Translations under genes and position numbers: made by a program
The notes under the pieces: model-generated
Databases searched by the model: none
What the model was told of the DNA's origin: nothing
What the model saw: the letters and a program-made list of their open reading frames with translations, nothing else
From: Paracamarosporium sp. OC-R06-R3
Taxonomy: Eukaryota > Ascomycota > Dothideomycetes > Pleosporales > Didymosphaeriaceae
Length of the DNA stretch: 64,000 nt
Direction of reading: 5' to 3'
NCBI GenBank assembly: GCA_019828545.1
Contig: JACVRA010000246.1
Span: 62,001-126,000 of the forward strand
Part shown: piece by piece, positions 60,983-64,000 of the stretch
Numbering within the stretch: position 1 is the stretch's first letter
How the letters are laid out: the number at the start of each line of letters is the position of its first letter

Positions 60983-63228
60983 CTACATGACCTCCTCTGA
61001 GTCCTCATACATCCACCCGCCATCATTTCCAGCCCCGATCTGCAGATACATACAAATCCTCTGCACCTCCTCACCCTGCACCGCCTCAGCCAGAGGAAAC
61101 GCATACTTATCCACGATCTCATCCGCCCAGGTATACGCTCTCTCGACCTCGGCCTCGCGCCCTTCCCACCCTAAGATGAAGTCCTGCAACGCTTCTGCAT
61201 CCATGTCCGTGGTCTGTGTCGGAAGCGGCGTCTGGGAAACGAGGTACTCTATCCAGCCAGGAATTACTTGACGAGACCCATCGTGTTCGTGGGTGGCGCT
61301 GGCATCATCTTTTTGGTAAAGCATGAGGAACAAGCAGAGAAGGAGCTTCCAGATCGACAGCTCGGCGGGAGCGTCTCCGGCTTCGAGGGTGGATATGTCG
61401 GTGCTGTATTGGGACCAAGTGGAGAAGTCGACGCCGTATTGTTGCTCGAGACCTGCTCTGAAGTGTGAGGCGTGGGCTGGATGGTCAGCGGAAAGACGGA
61501 CGAGTGCTTCGGTTGTGGAGATGATGACGGGTCGCTGGGGCACTCCATCGTGGAATCTGAGGTTGTTGAGCACGGCCCCGAGTTCGTTGCGGATGGCGTG
61601 AAGGATCTTGGCTTGGCCGTCGCGATATATGGTTGCGTATTTTTGCTTGTCGTTGGGAAAAGAGTTTTGAGTTTCGCGTGGCAGCGGAAGGCTCTGGCTC
61701 CGTTTGTCGATTGCTTCGTACGCCAAAAGTAAAGTTTCGAGTATGATCCTGGGTGGTGGTGGATCGATTTGAACACTTGCCGGATGCAAGTTGAGGTTCA
61801 TCAGAGCTTGGATAAAGAACATGTGCACGACCGGAGGCGGGATGCCACGGAAAAACGGCAGACGGTTCTGATATCGCCCGAATGGATGGCCCTTTGGACG
61901 CAGGTACTCCGGCTCGTCTTTCGGATCGGAAGTGGCAAACGACGTGTCCATTCCGAAGGGTATATTGCTTGGCTCAAACATTTTCATGCTTCGAGCAGCC
62001 TGTTCGATGGCCGGAGGTAGGCGCATCTTTATAGCGAACTGTTCCACAGGATTATCTGGGACACAGAACCCATAGCCAAGAAGAAGCTCGTCGTTCTGCT
62101 TGGGTGCATAGTTGTTGTAAATTTCGTCCCCGGGTTGGACTTCTTCATGGTCCAGTATCTTGAGCGTAAAGTCTTGAAGCGGATGGAAATCCCATTCGAC
62201 CTTAGCGGTCGGAGAGTGATTTAAAATGTCTACTACAGGAAAGAGAATAGGGAATGTTTCCTTGCCTGGCAGTATATGCGTGGATATGAAGGCCCGCGAG
62301 GAGATAATCGTGGCCGCCCAGCGGAACCATTCACTGTTGTCTGTTAGTGCATATTCTCAATTTGGTACATATCAAAACAACAATTAAGCTACTAATAGTC
62401 CATGAACTAAACAACCCAATGCTATGCCGCATTTTCAAATGTTACGAGCTACTGGAAAGCAACGGTACTGGCATACTCCACAGTCGTGATAAGCTTGCTC
62501 CTTAGGTGGCTTAGAGGATGCAAACGTGCAGACAACGAATCTCAGCAAAGCATTTAAGCCAGACCACAATGGGCTGGGTCCATTGTGTAATTGCATGTGC
62601 TTGGTACCGCTGCAGACTAACGGGCACCTACCGCTTGCATGCATTGTGACAGGACTTACAAGCTAAAGATCTCAGCATCGATACCAACCCTGTCCATGAC
62701 CTCTTTGGCTTGATTCCATTCGTCAGTGAGCTGATCCAGCTTCACACCGGTCTCTCGCGCAAGATTGGTACCGGCGAGGCACTGCATGTCCTCATTGTCA
62801 AACCACAGCGGAGTCGTCATTGAACTCGGCTCTGGTAGGCAGGCAATGTATGGGTACCATGTTAGGCGTTCTTTGTCCGGATGAAGGCGCTGCTCAACCA
62901 GAAGGAGATAGGTCAATACATTGTTAGGTACATGGCTGACACACTTTGCCAGCGGACTCTCGACACAAGGCACTGCTGATTGTGCGTGGTCGAGGTTGAG
63001 ATGCGAAAGGGTCAGGCTGAGCGGACACTTGGCCACGACGGGTGAGGTCAGGCTCCTCAGCGCACGGCAGTGGTAGCCGCTCGATTGGTTGAAGGCGAAG
63101 TCGACGTCTTCAGTCAACTCACCTCCGTTTGTCTTAAACCAGTGAAGCAGGCGTTGGACGCCGGAGACACGGTCGGAGTTGCTATCTTGAGCAGTGTGTT
63201 GCGAGTGTTGGTAGTGGAGACTAGACAT
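60983..63228 (-). CDS. SET-domain lysine methyltransferase, Rubisco-LSMT/SETD type
   Basis: Two exons (62660-63228, 60983-62333), 639 residues; the junction completes a Phe codon in AEIFSFEWFRW. The split-SET architecture is visible. The N-terminus has LLHWFKTNGGELTEDV. An insert (the iSET region) follows, with LTYLLLVEQRLHPDKERLTWYPYIACLP. The catalytic half has WAATIISSRAF, FPVVDILNHSPTAKVEW (the NHS AdoMet-binding motif) and GDEIYNNYAPKQNDELLLGYGF with the catalytic Tyr. The C-terminus is a helical substrate-binding domain. Such enzymes methylate lysines of ribosomal proteins, actin or other non-histone targets; the substrate cannot be told here. I chose the ATG at 63228 because the upstream in-frame extension (to 63549) has no family content. 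The 326-nt intron is exceptionally long for this window, but no exon-like frame fits inside it. Confidence 0.87.
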
Positions 63229-64000
63229 GCTTGGCTTAGGTAGTGTGATATCACAACCGCTGACGAGAGCGCTGCTGAGGGTGATCCAAGCTTGGGCTGA
63301 GTGGCGCCAGGGTGGTTCTGGAGCGTATGTAAGCGGGCCGATGGCTGGAAAGCGCAAGAGGGATGATGTTGATGCAGAGGGTGTCCTGGCGCTAACAGAC
63401 AGTGCAGATTGTGAAGCAAAATTTGTAGACGGTGCTGTTGGTGGCAGATGGTGGAGCAGTGTGGCGGTGAGGGGCGGCGTATCGTACTGCTCGCGTCGCT
63501 CGTATTCTCTAGCGCCCGCAGGCAGGGGTTCTTTGGGTCGGTGGACCAACGAGTCGTCGCGCCGATCCTGCCATTGTCACTCCGAGGCGGACATTTGGAT
63601 AAGCCTGACAGCGTAGGCGGTTGCTATAGCAGACGCGTCAGAAAATGGTTAAGCAGGCAGCTTCGATCCAAGTCCGCACACGGGTGCCTGAGCAAGGCTA
63701 GCCCGAAGAGCACTCGGCGCCGGCTAAAATTTACGCCGCATAAACGAAACGCCGGCAAACGGGTAGGCGCGCGTGCGGGTGGATTTGGAGACGCTCCGAA
63801 GGCCGCTCCTTTGGGAGTTTATTTTTTCTTTGGCCAGTGTCAGCAGCGCGCCCATTTGCTGCGTCGTGGAGCGGAACACGCGGAAGGCCCCCTGCTCGAC
63901 CGCCCACATGCTCCCAGTCTCATGGTAATTTCCACGCCGCGAGACTGCAGCGGGGCAGCCAGAGCAGCGCCTGCGGGGGCCATGGATCTGGATCGGTGCC
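63229..64000. other. Window end, upstream of the SET gene
   Basis: GC-rich upstream DNA. An in-frame extension of the SET gene remains open to 63549 but is not supported. No other gene is recognisable before the edge. Confidence 0.45.

Noticed and set aside
63229..63549. N-terminal extension of the SET protein
   Set aside because: The frame is open, but its Pro/Ser/Arg-rich sequence does not look like this family's N-terminus, and the downstream ATG sits just before the conserved LLHWFKTNGG.

Overview
The window is chromosomal DNA of a filamentous ascomycete, most likely a Dothideomycete (inferred from gene content and architecture, not proven). Genes are interrupted by short introns, mostly 46-78 nt, with GTACGT/GTAAGT/GTATGT donors, CTRAC-like branch sites and CAG/TAG acceptors. 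They lie on both strands without operons, and base composition is near 50% GC with GC-rich stretches upstream of several genes. I see no transposase, reverse transcriptase, rRNA, tRNA or CRISPR array.

Layout. 0-5.4 kb: a small cysteine-rich fungal protein, Mediator subunit MED1, then glutamine synthetase on the minus strand. 5.4-11.6 kb: a 6.2 kb gene-free stretch that begins with a glutamine synthetase promoter rich in GATA-factor sites. 11.6-15.6 kb: a 1306-residue protein whose N-terminus resembles an H2B-like followed by an H2A-like histone fold, with a long disordered tail carrying four copies of a short acidic/aromatic motif. 16.2-19.6 kb: a D-lactate dehydrogenase convergent with an L-serine/threonine dehydratase. 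22.0-24.0 kb: a six-exon STK32/YANK-type kinase with an N-myristoylation signal. 24-30 kb: mostly empty, with one weak orphan ORF. 30.0-37.9 kb: RIC8 (G-alpha exchange factor/chaperone) head to head with Rif1 (telomere and replication-timing factor). 38.6-39.7 kb: glucose-6-phosphate 1-epimerase. 40.1-41.5 kb: a Zn2Cys6 regulator. 42.0-44.2 kb: an IKS1-type kinase with C-terminal membrane segments. 44.6-48.3 kb: a spindle-pole-body coiled-coil protein with a Cep57-type C-terminus. 48.3-55.3 kb: a 7 kb gene desert with microsatellites. 55.3-56.4 kb: a Pho85-type cyclin. 58.2-60.1 kb: a membrane glycoprotein of unknown function. 61.0-63.2 kb: a SET-domain (Rubisco-LSMT/SETD-type) methyltransferase.

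Most genes are housekeeping: transcription, nitrogen and carbon metabolism, signalling, chromosome and cell-cycle control. They do not form a biosynthetic or defence cluster. The most interesting observations are the putative single-chain H2B-H2A histone-fold protein with its repeated motif, and an apparent non-canonical GG-AG intron in RIC8. Coordinates of spliced genes run from the first to the last coding base, and exons are given in each entry. Exon boundaries were derived by hand from reading frame, splice consensus and family conservation.
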